DNA of 64,000 bases, from NCBI RefSeq assembly GCF_019175285.1, contig NC_056530.1:1378047-1442046 (forward strand). Direction: 5' to 3'. This DNA is from Sceloporus undulatus. Its lineage: Eukaryota; Chordata; Lepidosauria; Squamata; Phrynosomatidae. Below, one piece after another: positions 1 to 11,900 of the stretch (position 1 is the first letter of the stretch; each line of letters begins with the position of its first letter). The notes below the pieces were generated by a model, which searched no databases, was not told the DNA's origin, and was given only the letters and a program-made list of their open reading frames with translations. The position numbers were made by a program, and so were the translations under genes.

Positions 1-379
1 GTTGACTCCGCCCCTTCGCCCGCCTTTTAAAAAGTCTTGACGACAACCGTTGAGGCGCCTCTCGCGCACGCGCTCTGCTTCCCCTTCCAAAAGCCCCCTC
101 CTCCCGCTCTCTTTACAACCGTTAATCTCCCGAATGAGGGAGATAATAATAAAGACTGGGAAGGGAAGCGGGAAGAGGAGGAGGAGGAGGAAGAGGTTGT
201 TTTGAGGATGGAGGGAAGGGGAAGAAACGAGTGTAGGGAGGAGAAAGAGGGGAGGAAAAATGGCGGCTGACCTGAATGGCACCCCCGCATAAACCCCTTT
301 CTCCCGTCCGCCTCGTCTCTTTAATTACGGTTATTATGCGATGACGTTAGGCCCCCGCTCCCTCGCCTCAGCCACGTAC

Positions 380-394
380 CTTTCTCTTGGGCAT
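380..394 (-). CDS. HMGN2: HMGN2 first coding exon (partial gene)
   Basis: On the minus strand ATG CCC AAG AGA AAG is followed at once by a splice donor, GTACGTGG. Met-Pro-Lys-Arg-Lys is the shared N-terminus of the HMGN nucleosome-binding proteins, and a five-codon first coding exon ending at that Lys is typical of the family. HMGN proteins bind nucleosome core particles and loosen chromatin in the nucleus. The sequence cannot tell HMGN1-5 apart. HMGN2 is chosen because it follows DHDDS in the same orientation in human 1p36, as here. The remaining exons, with the nucleosome-binding RRSARL-type motif, lie beyond the left edge. Start choice: it sits inside a CpG island, about 220 bases downstream of a TATA-like box. 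Confidence 0.72.
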
Positions 395-700
395 GTCGGC
401 GGTGACAGAGGAGAGACAAACGAAAAGCTTGGAAAGGGGAGAAGCGCAAGGTCTCGGGAGGAAGAGGAGGAGGAAAAGAGGAGGAGGAGGGCCGAGAAGG
501 GAGGGAGAAGACGACGGAAAGGGAACAGCCGAAATGGAGAACCCAAGCAGGGGCGGGCTCCTCTCCTCGTCGGGCTCGCGACCCCACTAATTTGAATCGG
601 GGTGTTTATAAAGTTTTATATAGAGCCGGACGCGGCCTAACCGGTTCCAGCCGGATCCCCACCGCCCCGGATGACGATTGGACGCCGCGCGTCACGTGGC
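395..700 (-). promoter_or_regulatory. HMGN2: HMGN2 5'UTR and core promoter
   Basis: Reading the minus strand there is an E-box CACGTG (693-698), a CCAAT box (677-681), a TATA-like TATATAAAA (614-622) and then a purine/pyrimidine-skewed leader down to the ATG at 394. Spacing suggests transcription starts near 585-595; this is inference, with no transcript evidence. Confidence 0.55.
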
Positions 701-1450
701 CCGGAGGGACGGACAACAAGGCGGGCGCTGCTGCCGCCGCTGCTCCTGCCGCCAGGGGTTGGCATTATTATTATTGAGGCGGAGGGGAGCGCAGCAACTA
801 GTCGCCCTTCCCTCCCTCCCTCCCTCCGGCTTGGCTTCCCAAGCGGGGCCCGTGTGCGCCTCTTGTCCGAACACAAACGTACAACAAACACGAAGATGTC
901 CTTATTTGTGTGTAAAAACCACTCAGGAGCCATTCTTTTATTACACAGGGGAAATAAATACAAAATATCAACAACCGGGTCGTTTTTTCCTTGTCTCGCA
1001 TAAAATGACAATAAGAAAGTATTATCGACGAAACGAGCCCTTTTACCTCACGGAGAGGTCAGCCTAAATTAGGCCCCGGCTCCGAGAGAGAGAAGGCCCT
1101 GACTGAAGGGGGAAAAAGGCGCGATGGTGATGATGTCCCGTTTCTTCTGAGGAAAAGGATAATGAAAAAGGCGCGCATATTTTCCTCCCTCAGCCTCAGG
1201 GCGGGAAATAAGCGCCGGCCGTTAAAACGCCTCACGCTCAGGCGCTAGTAGTACCTCATGTTTTAACATTACGTACTTCGTATGTTAAAATGTGAGGGAA
1301 AGCTTGGAACATGGTGGCCTCTCCTTTCGTTCAAAGGGGAAAAAACGAAGGTGCGGTCATTGCTTGTTAAAAGGACGTCGTCGACTACGACGACGACGAC
1401 GGTCGGCCGTAGTAGTAACCCAGAGCGCCCTCTTTCTTCCAGCCCTGACT

Positions 1451-1985
1451 AGGAGCGAATATAGGGTCTTCCCTCACAAACACAGAAGGGCTTCCCTCAG
1501 GTGCATTTATGTTTTCCCTTTCCCCGCTGTATAAAAATGCAGTGAGGGAAAAGGAGAGGATGGTAAAAATTTAGGCCAGGTGGGGAGCTGTCCTCTTCAG
1601 CACCATTTTGACACCTTTCTCACCTCCCCACAGCAATACAGACAGACAACACAAAACCCCAACCAGGAAACATTCAGGGGTAGCCATGTTGGCCATATAG
1701 CAAAGCCAATGGAAAAAGCACCAAACAGTGACACCTCAAAAGCCAGCAAAACGTCAGGGAGAAACTCTTCTAGAACATGGCCACAGGCCCCACAAAAATC
1801 TATGGATGCCGGCCATGAAAGCCTTCAACTTCAGTGATACTTTTATTGGGACAATGCACAATAATACACACTGCAAGATTTCGAAGCTCCACCGGCTTCT
1901 TCATCAGGGAAGGGGTTCAAATAAGCCCCCCCAAAACAGGCTTTGGGGAGAGGTGTTGCAACACTGTGTGCTTCCAGTTTGCTTT
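1451..1985. other. Intergenic, with a fragment of an inverted-repeat element
   Basis: No gene was seen. Positions 1736-1835 match the family with AACATGGCCACA and CCGGCCATGAAAGCC found complete at 53.0-53.4 kb, so this is a truncated copy. The rest is unassigned. Confidence 0.5.
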
Positions 1986-2118
1986 CTAGGCAAGTTTCTT
2001 CAGAAGGGTTTCGCCATTGCCGTCCTTTGAGGCTGAAAGAGTGCAACTTGTGGCTGAGATGGGATTCGAACCCTGACCTCCAGAGTCGTAGTCCAATGCC
2101 CAAACCACACTTCCATAT
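1986..2118 (-). mobile_element. Sauria-type SINE, partial
   Basis: The reverse strand carries the tRNA-like head with the B-box GGGTTCGAATCCC-type segment (here GGATTCGAACCC on plus) and the CTCAGCCTC-type body. The Bov-B-like tail is missing. Confidence 0.65.
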
Positions 2119-2207
2119 TAGCTCTCATAGGTATTGGCAAAAGGAAGCCATGCCAGGCGGCATTGATCAGTGATCAAAAATGGCTGTTGTTACGTGCATC
2201 CAAAGAC

Positions 2208-2315
2208 AGCTAGCACGGTGTAGTGGTTTGAGTGTGTTGGACCATTACTCTGGAGACCAGGGTTCGATTCCCAGCTCAGTCATGATGAAACCCACTGGGT
2301 GACTGTTAGTCATAG
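2208..2315 (+). mobile_element. Sauria-type SINE head
   Basis: GGTGTAGTGGTTTGAG (A-box side) is followed by GGTTCGATTCCC (B-box) and AACCCACTGGGTGAC. The copy is 3'-truncated. A second short head fragment in the same orientation lies at 2644-2700. Confidence 0.7.
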
Positions 2316-2700
2316 GTCTCCATTTTGTCAAGATATACTTGGTGTTTTTCTGGGTTAAGATGGTTGGCCCCATAAAGATATCACTATTTTGCGGATTTGG
2401 GGTATTATGGCACTTTGCTACATGGCCGACATACCATCTTAATTCCAAGAACATCTGGACAAAATGCAGGCCTGTGATTAACATCGCCAAAAAATGTTTT
2501 CTCTTGTATGATATTTAAACATCTTTGCCTAATGAAGAAGCCAGCGGAGCTTTGAAAACTTGCAGCATGTATTTTGTGCATTCTGGCTGGCCCAATAATG
2601 GCTATCACTGTTTTTGGGGTTTTGGGATGTTATTGTACTTTGCTAGAGCCATCATGGTGTAGAGCTTTGGGTGTTGGACTATGACTCTGGAGACCATAAC

Positions 2701-5048
2701 AAGGACCCACTGTACACACTTCAGGGAATAAAACGGCCCCTTCACATGTTGAAGCTAAAGAGATGGGGCAAAGTCTTGTGTATCTGAGTTGAATGTGGGA
2801 CTGGAAAATATCAGAAACAACATTTGGCACTGAATGCCAAAAGGGCCAATTTCCAAAAATGTTTAGATACAAACAGCAGTTTTATTCCATTGGATTCTAC
2901 AAAATTTACATTACCTGAGAAGGAACTATACTAGGGATGAGCAGAAGATAGATCTTTAGTAAATCTCTAGGAAATTTGCAGTAAAGAAGCAAGGTTTTGC
3001 AACTCCCTATTTTTAAAAGAATAGTAACAATAACTTTATCCAGTTTGCATGAAAGGTCTAGATGACTCTGTTCACTTCTTGTAGTGAAAACAAATCTGTA
3101 GGTTCAGAATATACCTAATTCTTTAATTATAAAGGATCAATAGAAATCTTCTCCCATCCTAATGCAAACTGGGAACCAGACTGGGACCAGAAGAAGTGGC
3201 AAAGGGTTAAGGCCTCTTACCCTCCCTTCGTAGTAACCTGATTATGTCTTTTCATGCTACGTCTTCAGCAAAAATGAAAGAAAATAAATGTATGTGATAT
3301 ATGAAAGGATGATTTGTGTTTTGATACTAAGCATACAGTATTTCTTTGCCTCTGACTATGGTTGGATGTTGGTAAAAAACAAAACAGATGTTACTTAACA
3401 TCTGCCAACACATGAAACACCAGTAACCTTAAAACTCTGCAATTACAAAACAACATGAATTGTCCTGTTGCTCTCATTTCTCAGGAACAATACTATCCCT
3501 TAACTAGTGCTTAAGGAGAACAAAGTGTCATCCCGCATTCATCCCTGTTTTTCTCAGTGTGATCTATACAACATGTTTAATTGGACCAGCATGCGCTACC
3601 AACCTCTTTCGTCCCTATTAAAGTTACTGATGTTAAATAGCACATAAGAGTAAGCTCCGCTGCAAGAGATTTGTTGGGAGCATGGCTTAAAAACTTGTAG
3701 ATCCCATGAGCTCTAGTTCATAGGTAGAACCACCCCAGGCCACTAACATCAATTAATTAGAGGCTTATATCACACACACAAAGAATATTATATTCATCAG
3801 ACAAAAACAAACAAGCGGTAGATCAAATTATAACCAAAATAACCGGGTGACAAAACAAAAGTATCTGAAAACAAACTTATTTAGCATTGAGACCAAAGGC
3901 TTCCCCGCTGTAACTGAGGAAACCCTCCCATGCATTCCCATGAAGAGAGGGTGAGCATGCAAGGTAACTTTGGTCTGGTATTCTCTGTGGCTAGACAGGA
4001 TCATATGAATATAACCACTTTTTCAACTATCCTGGCTCTAAGGCAGATAAGGTTCGAAAAACAACCACCACTTGGAAATTGCATCAGGAAACTGACCAGC
4101 ATCCAGTGTAGGGTGAACAGATGTCCTAACCATAAGGGAGGACAAGGCTCTGCAAAATGTTGGGCATTCAATAAAACTGTAGGATCTTATCAAATGAAAG
4201 CTAAAAACACTAATATCAATACAAATTCATGCTTCTTAGTCATGCTCAAAACAAAGGACATTTTGAACTTCCTCCTGGACAGAAGATTCAAATGTAGGCA
4301 TGTCCTGGAAAAGGAGGGTATCTGGCCCCCTTTCCCCCAATAAGAGTATGCTCCAAAAAACCTGACCTTCATCAGCAGCTTGACTGCTTCAGCCTTATTT
4401 TGACATTTGATATATTTTATGCCTTCATCTCAGGAAGGACTTTATAGTAGCGTGCTTTTTCTGTAGCAGAAACTCCCCCTCTCCCATAGTGAAGGTTTGT
4501 TAGCTCTGCCTCTGTAGTGCTCCCAAAAGGAAGTTAAAATGGCATTATTTTGTCAGGCCTTTTGTCTTTTATAAATCTCTAAAGTATGTTTTGGTTCTGT
4601 TTTTACATTGCAGTTTTACCTTAAAACATTTTGGGGATCCCGGGGGGTGGGAAAGTGGTTTGTTAAGCACAATATTTCAAACAAATAGTGTACCTGCCAC
4701 ACTTACCAGAGGCAGTAATCTGGTTTTAATGCGCAGCCATGTTTGTTTCTTTCTCCTCATCTTTCCAACCAAAACTGGGGGAAAGCCATTCCTGGCTTAC
4801 ACCTGAGAATCCAAGAGAAAGGCAGAGTCAGGGAGTATTTGCAAGCTTCAAAACTGCTCTTTCAATGAGGGTGCAATCCATCCCAAATAGGTTAAACTCT
4901 GACATTAGATCAAGCAAAATCAGCATCTTTAGAGGTGTTTCCACCATGTTTTACTTTAATCCGTTTAATTATAGTTTATGGATAAAGATCTTTTGGGTTC
5001 CTTGTAATACACAGCATGCCTTTTAGCCAGAAGGTGAAAATAATAATA
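2701..5048. other. Intergenic stretch without recognised gene
   Basis: AT-rich sequence with no convincing exon, tRNA or long inverted repeat. The longest open frame (3930-4343, plus) lacks a start context, domain pattern or splice logic and is treated as chance. Confidence 0.5.
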
Positions 5049-5247
5049 CAGTCAGCCCACCGTATCCACGGATTCAACTATGCACAGCTTGAAAATATTT
5101 TCCCCAAAATCTAAATTCCAAAAAGCAAACCATTTTACATAAGGGAAAGCATTTTACTAAGCCACTGTATTTAATGGGACTTCCACTGATTTTGGTATCC
5201 ATGGGAAGTCCTGGAATCAAACCCCAGCGGATACCAAAGGCCCACTG
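5049..5247 (+). mobile_element. Pogo/Tigger-like MITE
   Basis: It begins CAGTCAGCCCACCGTATCC after a TA and ends GGCCCACTG before CA, a decayed TA. The interior repeats the words GTATCCACGGATT and GGATACCAA. TA target duplication and CAGTsgGCCC ends fit non-autonomous Tc1/pogo-group elements. Confidence 0.65.
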
Positions 5248-5287
5248 CAATAATTAAGAACTTCTAGTATTGTGCCCTGTGTTATCA

Positions 5288-5331
<44 letters not shown>
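5288..5331 (+). repeat. (ATT)n microsatellite
   Basis: About 40 bases of TTA/ATT triplets. Such runs in this window often form the tail of a LINE or SINE end. Confidence 0.9.
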
Positions 5332-5332
<1 letters not shown>

Positions 5333-5465
5333 TGGATATGTTCAATTTCTTGGGTTGTTTTTTTGAACTGTCTAGATGACTGCTATTATAAGGCAAATTG
5401 TAAGAGGAGAACCTAGGTTCCTCCAGAAATCTCAGTAAGCCTCTCTGGATAAGAAAAAATCTTTT

Positions 5466-5620
5466 GAGTCTCATATATACCTTATATATATAGCCCGAAG
5501 GTAATTTTATACAATATTTTAAAATAATTTTGTGCATGATCACAAAGCTTGTGTACTGAACCATTGAACTTGTGGCATCATGTTGGCACTCAATAAGTTT
5601 TGGATTTTGGATGCTCAACC
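5466..5620 (-). mobile_element. DNA-transposon end (CAGGTTGAGCATCC family)
   Basis: It ends on plus with GGATGCTCAACCTGTA, the inverse of the CAGGTTGAG terminus seen at 40739. The same interior (CATAGCCTGAAGGT-like, TTTTGGATTTTGGA) recurs at 56375-56550. Confidence 0.5.
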
Positions 5621-7185
5621 TGTACCAGAACTAGCTAAGATGGCTGCTGCAGAGTAATGTAGTGAGTGTTCCCAGGACAGCAGATTCAAGTTTCATTTCT
5701 TTTCTTTCTGAAGTCTGGCTGTTATTAATATTTTCCAACCCTTTTACTGGAACAAGACATTCAAGAGACTGAATGTGGGAAAGAGAGGTATAGTACTAGC
5801 AATAAAAGGGGGAAAAAAGCATAACTCGTGTAATATTGGTAAAACACTTTAACCAATAATTATTATCCTGGATAATAATTTTAAAAGTCATTGTGTAAAT
5901 TGTTGGAAGTAAATTCCTTAAATGTTGCTTAAGACTAGATGTGATATCTGATCAGTGGGAGGGAGAGGAGGAAGAATACAATTGCGGAGGGATGAGGATA
6001 ATCAGGATATTTCAAGGAAGAGTTTGGATGCAAAGCCATGTTGTTGTTTTTAATGGTTTCATATTTCATGTGAATTTTATATTTCATTTGAAATATGAGT
6101 TTAATTTCCCTCCCCAAGTCTGGCTATTACTTTCCAACCTTCTTACTGGAACAACAATGCCTGAATTTAAATATTTTAACTTCAACAGTTTATTGGCAGT
6201 TGTTCATTGTTAGACCAGTATCCAGTGTCAGCTGCTTCTTATGAACCACTTATTTTATAGTACGAGAAATGCCATTCAGAAACAAATCCTTCAATTAGCT
6301 TAAGCTCAACCAAAAAAACCCTTGCTTTAAAAGAGTAATTTTTGGGTAGGAATAATTATTATTTAAGCTAATGGCCATAACATCTGAACTGCTTTTTGCT
6401 ATGTTATTTCCTGATTTAGCCCTATATTGGTTTAGTCCTACACATTAATGCAAAAAGCCAAACTTGGTTTAAACAAAGAAAGGTTTAAAACATTTTGTTT
6501 AAAAAAACCTGTTTTTTCCAACCCTGGAGCCTAGTTCATTAGGCTTTGTTTTGAGTAACTCTACAGTCAAGTCCCACCATGGCTATCCTGAAGCATTACC
6601 TTGGTACCAGTCTTTAGAGGCTGGTAGTAATTGAGTTTTTATGACAATGAGAAACATCTAGGACATAGACTACAGAGTGTTTCAAGCATGCATCTCAGGA
6701 TCACTTACCTGAAAGGAGTGGAGTGTCCATTATCTTTTTCAAAACCATACTAAAGTCCTTCCTTCAGGGTGTCAGATCTCTCCTTCCAACAGAAGATACT
6801 ATTCACATTTTTAGCATGTTGGTTTTTAATGCATCAGAAACATTTACTAATATATTTTCCCCCATCTCTAAAAGAGAACTGCATGTCTGGAATATATACA
6901 TGCTGTACAAGAAAAGGAAAGCCCATCTTTTAGAATCAGAGATCTATGAAGTATAAAGATGCGGGTCACTACAGTAGTTAAAAACCACTGCATGAAAAGA
7001 ACGTTTTCATAATTTATTGATCATCATGTGTTTTAGTATATCGCCTCAGTTATGTGCACCAAACGCACCTCTTAAGCAGCTTGTTGAATTCCATTATCAG
7101 CACTATGGCAGTTCACTCATCCTCAGAATTTCAAAATGAAAGACCATTAAGCTACATTTCTTTGGATTCGCTTATCCTTAAAATA
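5621..7185. other. Intergenic, nothing recognised
   Basis: AT-rich sequence with scattered short open frames on both strands. No exon-like, RNA-like or inverted-repeat structure could be supported. Confidence 0.45.
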
Positions 7186-7415
7186 CAGTGGGCCCTTGTT
7201 ATCCGCTAGGGTTTGGTTCCAGGATCCCCTGTGGGTAGCAAAATCCATGGATGCTCAAGTCCCATTAAATATAACGGCATAGCAAAATGGTGTCCCTTAT
7301 ATAAAATGGAAAATCAAGCTTTGCCATTTGGAATGTATACTTCTTTTTGAATGTTTTCAAGCCGTGGATGCTTGGATCCGTGGATAAAAAATCCTTGGAT
7401 AAGGAGGGCCGACTG
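7186..7415 (+). mobile_element. Pogo/Tigger-like MITE, complete
   Basis: CAGTGGGCCCTTGTTATCC at the left and GGAGGGCCGACTG at the right are imperfect inverted termini flanked by TA on both sides. It is about 230 bp with no coding capacity. Sister copies sit at 42755, 48329 and 57792. Confidence 0.75.
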
Positions 7416-8723
7416 TAGTAACTTTTAATAATCATTAGTTTGTTTTTTTAAAAAGATGTCTGTCACAAAAGCACTTTATTCATAGCCTGATGATTTAATC
7501 TTCACAGTTGAATCTATACTGAATTTTCTTTCTTCTAAAAAAGGGGAACAGTTTGTAATGATATCCAAAATTAGAACAACCACCTTTCAAACAACAACAG
7601 AGAATGCTGCATTAGGTTCTCTTTGAAAACTATGTATTGAGCCCAGGCCATATGCCCAAATCTTTCGAGGTAAATAAGAGGAATACTCTTCAAAAGCATG
7701 AAATGATACTTTTGTTGAGTTTCACGGGTACCCTTCTCCTCCAGACTGGGGTGTTTCTGTCAGTTCGTATGGAGAAGGAGGGATGAAAAATTACAAGACA
7801 ACAGTCTCGCATCTGGAAACTGAAACAACCGCGACCTCATTCTAGGCACATATTTATTTGTGCGGAAACAAGGTTATCTTATAAACTTTACCCACGACAA
7901 TATTTTGGTAGCTCATTGCACACAACTTTTATAAGATACTGAAACTTTCTTAGCAGTAGTTGTGTTAGTCGGGGGGGGGGGGGGGTCCAAAATACACATC
8001 ATGTTGATATCTTTATCAGCTCAAACAGAAGGTGCAAAATTCATCATGCTAGTTTTCAAGGCTCACTGGTTTCCTTGGCTAATAAAGAATCCCATGAGCT
8101 TCAAAAGCTAGTGTGAAGGATATTACACCTTTTGACTAGACAGATAAAGACTTAAACACTAGAATGGACATTTTGGACTCTGTTGCCTTTTGATTTGCAG
8201 CACAGAAGTGCTGGCATTTGGGAAAACAGAATAAAATCCCTATTGCATAAACAAATCTTCCCATATATGTACCAACAATGGTGCACCTTTAGTAACCGAA
8301 TCCACAACAAAATATATTTTGTTTTGCTATCTTTAAACCATATCTGAGTGAGAAAACAAATCTATTTCAGACACTATATTCCCAACCTTGCACTGATAAT
8401 AATCGGAAGCCTCAAGGAGCTAAATGAGGAGTGAGCAACCTCTGGCCCCAAGTCATTGTACTGCAACTCTCATCAGCCCCAACCAGTATGGCCAGTGCTC
8501 AAGGATGACAGGAGTTGTAGTCCAGTAACATCTTGAGGACCATAGTTTCACCCAATCTCAGGTAAAGTCTTGTATATGTCTATAAAGAGCACATACACAC
8601 AAACCTATGTTTCCATCATTTAAATGAACCCCTCTGTGTTGCAGCTGGACTATGTAACTCGGCTCATGTTTTTCCTCCCCATCACCTTTATGCACCTATT
8701 TCAGACCCTAGGAACTCTTCTTG
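7416..8723 (-). other. DHDDS: Probable DHDDS 3'UTR and downstream flank
   Basis: This is the region 3' of the DHDDS stop. Candidate minus-strand AATAAA signals are TTTATT on plus at 7853-7858 and 7475-7480; which one is used cannot be judged. A 15-base G run lies at 7971-7985. A short imperfect inverted repeat (8425-8550, GGAGTTGTAGTCC-type) is probably an old MITE fragment. Confidence 0.45.
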
Positions 8724-8960
8724 TCATGCTGATACCATAGTCAGTTTTTCAAGGAAGTCCATTCTTTTGTTCTCCAGGGCCTCCAGAAATCCTTGGACCC
8801 GCTCTTCCCGTTTAGCCCTTAATTCTTGCAGGAGTGTCCGCCGTCTCTGAGCATCTGCACAGGATGCAGATCCTTCCTCTTTCAGCTTCTCCAAGATGCA
8901 GGCCTTGTCATTTTCCATCTGCTGCCACTTCCTTTCTTCCACGTATAAATCCCTGGCTTT
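8724..8960 (-). CDS. DHDDS: DHDDS last coding exon
   Basis: Encodes the vertebrate C-terminal extension: [14 protein letters not shown], a less conserved acidic/basic helix, then [16 protein letters not shown] and a stop after Val-Ser-Ala. Acceptor CCTTTCCAG follows a T-run. Confidence 0.94.
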   Translation of the reverse strand, partial: KARDLYVEERKWQQMENDKACILEKLKEEGSASCADAQRRRTLLQELRAKREERVQGFLEALENKRMDFLEKLTMVSA

Positions 8961-11900
8961 CTGGAAAGGGGTAAAAAAAAAAAAAGAATAATGATGTACT
9001 GGCTTTTAGAACTGATTTAAAGCACAGAACCTGTTGTGTTCAAAGTGCTGGACTACAATTCCCATCATAACTGGATGGTTAAATCAGTGGATCCAGAGGG
9101 CTGACTGTTTAACGGTAAAATAACTTAGATATAGAAAATAAATGAATACTCTCACATGTAATAATGATTTGCACAGGCTTGCAGTCAAACTAGGGAGTGC
9201 ATGGAACGTTTGACTTTAAGCAGCAAGCTTTTTAGAAAAAACTTTATTCTATAAATTTTTATAAATGTATAAAGTGGAACTATTCAGTTCTGCATGGACA
9301 GAAATGGCCCATAGTTTGACACATCAAACTTTCCCAGTGAAATTATGCAGCTGACCGGGTAGGACAGGGGCATTACTGGTTTTCTAAATCTTCAAGAAGT
9401 CAGATTTCTGTGGAAAATCCAGCGTTTTTTTCTTCTGTCTCACCCTCTAACTTAGGTTCCTACCTGTAAAGTATTATAATTCATCTGGAACCGAAGGATA
9501 GCTTCCCATAAATTCCAGAAGGAGTAGTCTGGCCACAACACAGGTTGGAACACTAGGCAAGAATGAGATGTCTGAGGAAAGAAAGACAGGGGTGTTAATG
9601 CTAAGAACTTTGTAACTGATGCCCAAGTCTGCTTTTTCCTCCTCCCTTCCAAACTCTATGTCAGTCATCTAAGTACTTCTCTGGCTATTTGATGTGGGAG
9701 ACTGTCAATTATTTTTTGCCCCCAATGTGCCAGGTACCAGTACCATATTTGAGTCCATTTCTTTTTTTTGTTCCATGGAAACTCTCTGCAGACTAGCAGC
9801 CAATGGCTCACAGACGTACTGGTCCACAGACCACAATTTTGAGCAGAAAGAATTTTTAGACTTTAAGGCCATTTAGATTAGGCCTGTCTATTAGTCCCTG
9901 TAAACTATTCTAGCAGCCTTTTGGGACAGATCAACAATTGGCTTAAAATAAATCTTTTTTTAAAAAAAATTGGAATGCATAGATGCTTTTTGGGGACTCT
10001 GGCAGAGCTAGTCCAACACATCCAAAAGGTACAAAGTTGAGGCAGCTTCTTTTAGGGTAGCATCTGCATGTTGCCCTCTTTTGCCAAGGATAAGCAAGAT
10101 ATTCATGTACAGTCTGAAAGGGACCAGTTTTACACCATGGGATAAGCATTTTAGTCTTATGGTTTTGCACAGATCTCTCTATCAGGACATCTCAGACTGA
10201 AACATTCCACAGGCAGGTAGCCTGTTATACACTTGTTATTTATTCAGAGATGGTATGCTATTGCTTTCCTCTGAAGCTGAGAGAGTATGACTTGCCCAAG
10301 GCCACACTATGGATGACAATATGATTGCATCTGAAAACTCTCACAGCAGTGAGACAGCAGAAATATAAATTTTTTATGGTGCTGAAAGCAGGATCTTGAA
10401 GGAACTACTCTCTGCTTGCAAGGTTCAAAACTTACCCTCTGACCCAACTTGGCTCCTGGAGGTCCAAGTGGTGCCTGTGTCTAGGAGTGCTTTCGTTTTG
10501 TACAGATGGGGGAATCATGCTGCCCCTCTACATGTTAAAGACTGAAAATGCCAGCAGCCATAGATAGCATAGCCAGTGGTAAGGAATGCAGGGAATTGCC
10601 ATCCAATAACATTTGTGTAGGCTTTGTTTAATCATGCAGATCTGGCCACTGTGATTTTGTCAAGCGCTGAGCTGAGACATTTTACTGCCTGAGGAAAAGG
10701 CAACCTTCTACCCACGAAACTACAAGTGGGCATGAAAAAAATGCTAAAAATAATTTGATTTCAAGACAGAACTCCACCCCACAAGGAAGAAACTTACTAA
10801 TTACAGGTCACCCAAACAAAAATATTTTTCACAGAGTTTATTCCTAGGCAGGGAAAAGAATGATATATATACATGAAATTATTGCACTGGAAGTAAAAGA
10901 GGTGTATTAAACCATATAATAGTATTTGTCACAAACAAGGATATGTCGTGAATTGTCTTCTTCCCAGTAACTGCTTAATGACACTCCAAACCCCTCCTCC
11001 TTTCAATGATTGCTGAAATGAAGAAAGCTATGGCTAACCAGGAGCAAATTTCCTTTTGTATCTGACATTCCAAGTCTTTAATTGCTTTGGTTGAACAGCA
11101 GTGTACAAGTGTAGTAGAAGATTAATGCATTATTATATGTTTTAGCCTACTTTCTTTCCAAGGTACCTAGAGCAGCACAGTCTCTCCCCATTTTATCCTT
11201 TCAACAGCCCTGCAAGGGAGTGTTAAGCAAAAAAGAGCACGCAGCTACCTCAATGTCACCAGTTCACCAAGGAACGTGAACTAGTCTCTTCCACAGTACC
11301 GTGAAATTATTTTGGATGTGGAGAAGCTGAGCACTGGCAGGGGAGTTGTATGGCATTGCGCATATGGATTTGGGTTCCCCAATTCCTATTATGGCTGCCC
11401 CTCTACCTGGCTCTCAAGGGGTCCAGAAATGGGGGTGACATCAACCTTAGCGACATCACTGGATAAAAGGCAACATATTGTAACACATCTGGAAGTTGCC
11501 AAGTTGGGGGAGGTTGCACTATACTGTCCTGGCTGTTATGTCCATCAATCTCTCAGGTTATGTATTAGACTTGCCTGACACAAGAGCCAAATTATGAACA
11601 TTTTTCTTGAAACGAGGCCTAGCAAAGCAGATAGTGTTATTCAGCATATAGGATGATGTAGTTAAGTTTTACCTGCCAGAGCATGAAATCACTAAGCCGG
11701 ACCTCTCCGGAGGTTCTGATCAGTATGTCAGGGTGCGGAGATTTGGAGCTATAAAGGCATTTATCTATTAATGATTCTGACACATCACTAAGAGAAAGAG
11801 AAACAAGAACTCAAGTTACAACAGGCATTCTTAACTATAAACAACATTCCCATTACTAATATAAGCAGATCATAAAAGCAGCAGGCTAAAAAAGGTCTAT

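Larger units (their letters stand above)
1..1450. promoter_or_regulatory. CpG island over the HMGN2 5' end
   Basis: This stretch is rich in CpG and GC boxes, unlike the AT-rich repeats beyond it. It contains a YY1-type motif (AAAATGGCGGC, 257-267), a CRE-like TGACGT (342-347), a CACGTG E-box (693-698) and a GAC/GTC triplet run around 1376-1405. Long open frames here are purine-rich or GC-rich by-products on both strands and none looks like a protein. I infer a housekeeping promoter island serving the minus-strand HMGN gene whose first exon lies inside it. Confidence 0.75.

Noticed and set aside
637-1067. Overlapping frames in the CpG island (up to 129 codons)
   Set aside because: Several frames on both strands are open at once because of base composition; none has a family pattern.
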